Source: Anaerolineae bacterium
GTDB lineage: Bacteria > Chloroflexota > Anaerolineae > Anaerolineales > E44-bin32
Assembly: GCA_030598885.1 (NCBI GenBank)
Contig: JAUVOZ010000008.1
Location: 1 to 23,327, forward strand
Direction: 5' to 3'
Length of the DNA: 23,327 nt
Shown: positions 22,710 through 23,327 of the stretch, piece after piece
Layout of the letters: the number at the start of each line of letters is the position of its first letter
Numbering within the stretch: position 1 is the stretch's first letter
The notes under the pieces: generated by a model
Databases searched by the model: none
Seen by the model: the letters and a program-made list of their open reading frames with translations, nothing else
Told to the model about the DNA's origin: nothing
Translations under genes and position numbers: made by a program

Positions 22710-22792
22710 CTGTTTCGGTGCCTGTCCGGAGTGTTACTAGATTGATGATAGGAAATGAGGCATAAATCACCGGTTTATATAGGAGTACGATC

Positions 22793-23041
22793 ATGATGCA
22801 TTGGGAACATGGTTTCAGTTGGGAATGGGTACTATATAGTGGGATAACGATGTTGATATTTTGGGGTGGATTGATCGGTTTGGTTGCATTTACTTTACGG
22901 GCTTTTTTTGGTACGCGACGTACTGAGATCCCATCTGCTTTGAAGCCCAACCTAGCCCTAGACATTCTGAATGAACGCTATGCCCGGGGCGAGATCAACC
23001 GGGATGAGTATATGAACATGCGGCAGGATCTGGATACTTAG
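22793..23041 (+). CDS. second small membrane protein with SHOCT domain
   Basis: An 82-residue protein of the same layout as the one at 19531: an aromatic/His N-terminus (MMHWEHGFSWEW), one membrane helix (about 13-35), a short linker and a C-terminal SHOCT motif (ILNERYARGEINRDEYMNM). The two proteins share RYARGE and spacing to the end, but little in the membrane part. AGGAG lies seven bases upstream of the ATG. The N-terminal H3, H6 and M2 could touch metal, in line with the CopB gene 83 bases upstream, but this is speculative. It ends the + strand block. Confidence 0.85.
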   Translation: MMHWEHGFSWEWVLYSGITMLIFWGGLIGLVAFTLRAFFGTRRTEIPSALKPNLALDILNERYARGEINRDEYMNMRQDLDT

Positions 23042-23101
23042 TGTTCTACAAGGTTATATGGGAGATATATTAGCTGACTTTTTCGTAGCCATGAAAGATG
23101 C

Positions 23102-23135
23102 TTAGACCATCCTTCGGCTTCGCTCAGGATGCTAA
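23102..23135. repeat. short intergenic stem-loop repeat
   Basis: CATCCT (23108-23113) and AGGATG (23126-23131) form a perfect stem, extended by TTAG (23102-23105) and CTAA (23132-23135) with a two-base bulge; the loop is TCGGCTTCGCTC. Words of the form CATCCTTCGGCTTCGCTCAG are known as dispersed bacterial intergenic repeats (general knowledge). It sits between the last + strand gene and the - strand relic. Confidence 0.55.
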
Positions 23136-23158
23136 ACAGGTGACCGGCACTTAGCAGG

Positions 23159-23327
23159 TTATGCCTCGTAACCCGGCACATAGGTGACCTGCTCCCCCTC
23201 CTCCAGCCGCCAATGTGGGAACCAGGCCACGCCGGGAGTCCCATGAGCGCGGCTTCTTCCAGGATATCGATGCCCAGGCCGGTCTTGCCGGAACCCGTCA
23301 TCCCAACCACGACACCATGGGTGGTCA
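23159..23327 (-). pseudogene. broken N-terminal part of a HerA/DUF87-like P-loop ATPase, continues past the window edge
   Basis: On the - strand the frame entering at 23325 reads THGVVVGMTGSGKTGLGIDI and then LEEAALMGLPA, a Walker A region with flanks typical of HerA/DUF87-type ATP-binding proteins. After about 23230 this frame becomes low-complexity and lacks the expected Walker B and the rest of the large ATPase. A different frame takes over (GTPGVAWFPHWRLEEGEQVT and YVPGYEA) and stops at 23159-23161, so a frameshift with a large deletion is likely. The gene start is beyond the right edge of the window, so I cannot tell whether the upstream part is intact. Confidence 0.6.

Noticed and set aside
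1..23327. CRISPR array or intact insertion sequence
   Set aside because: No regular direct repeats with spacers and no transposase ORF were seen; repeats found are single inverted repeats.

Overview
The window is 23.3 kb of a bacterial chromosome. Almost every gene is on the + strand, and the genes sit in short operons with clear Shine-Dalgarno sequences. Gene content points to an anaerobe or microaerophile that must survive oxygen: flavodiiron protein, rubrerythrin, superoxide reductase, a ferredoxin-linked 2-oxoacid oxidoreductase, a DUF438/hemerythrin protein and several ferritin-like proteins. The flavor of the 2-oxoacid oxidoreductase, SHOCT and histidine kinase proteins suggests a Chloroflexota-like lineage. 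That is an impression from protein families; no rRNA or marker gene is present to prove it.

Layout. 1-3737 is an oxygen/peroxide reduction block: a flavodiiron protein cut by the window edge, a rubredoxin-reductase-like flavoprotein, a rubrerythrin reduced to 83 residues, a flavodoxin, the broken tail of a superoxide reductase gene, and a full rubrerythrin. 4033-7927 holds a YyaL-like thioredoxin/glycosidase-fold protein, a DUF438-hemerythrin-PAS protein and a nitroreductase. 8077-11225 is a second stress block: a Dps-like ferritin coupled to superoxide reductase, a 62-base inverted repeat, a rubrerythrin-like protein without rubredoxin, and an AhpF-like thioredoxin reductase with a two-domain glutaredoxin-like protein disulfide oxidoreductase. 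11255-15645 holds an M50 site-2 protease with CBS domains, a pterin carbinolamine dehydratase and KorAB. 15929-17447 holds a stand-alone PAS protein related to the one in the DUF438 protein, a small unknown ORF and a ferritin-VIT1 iron transporter. 17593-23041 is a likely metal (copper) response block: two-component system, SHOCT membrane protein, DoxX protein, CopB-type P-type ATPase with a His-rich N-terminus, and a second SHOCT protein. The right edge carries a broken HerA/DUF87-like ATPase on the - strand.

Working together (inference): reduced ferredoxin or NADH feeds the flavoproteins, which pass electrons through rubredoxin or flavodoxin to the flavodiiron protein (O2), rubrerythrins (H2O2) and superoxide reductase (superoxide). 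The Dps-like ferritin and the ferritin-VIT1 protein would manage iron, and the CopB block would manage copper, so that Fenton chemistry is limited. The most notable structures are signs of duplication and decay among the oxygen-defence genes (mini-rubrerythrin and superoxide reductase relic), the paired PAS proteins with a shared Cys-His-Pro motif, and several unexplained palindromes in gene gaps. I found no tRNA, rRNA, CRISPR array or intact insertion sequence.
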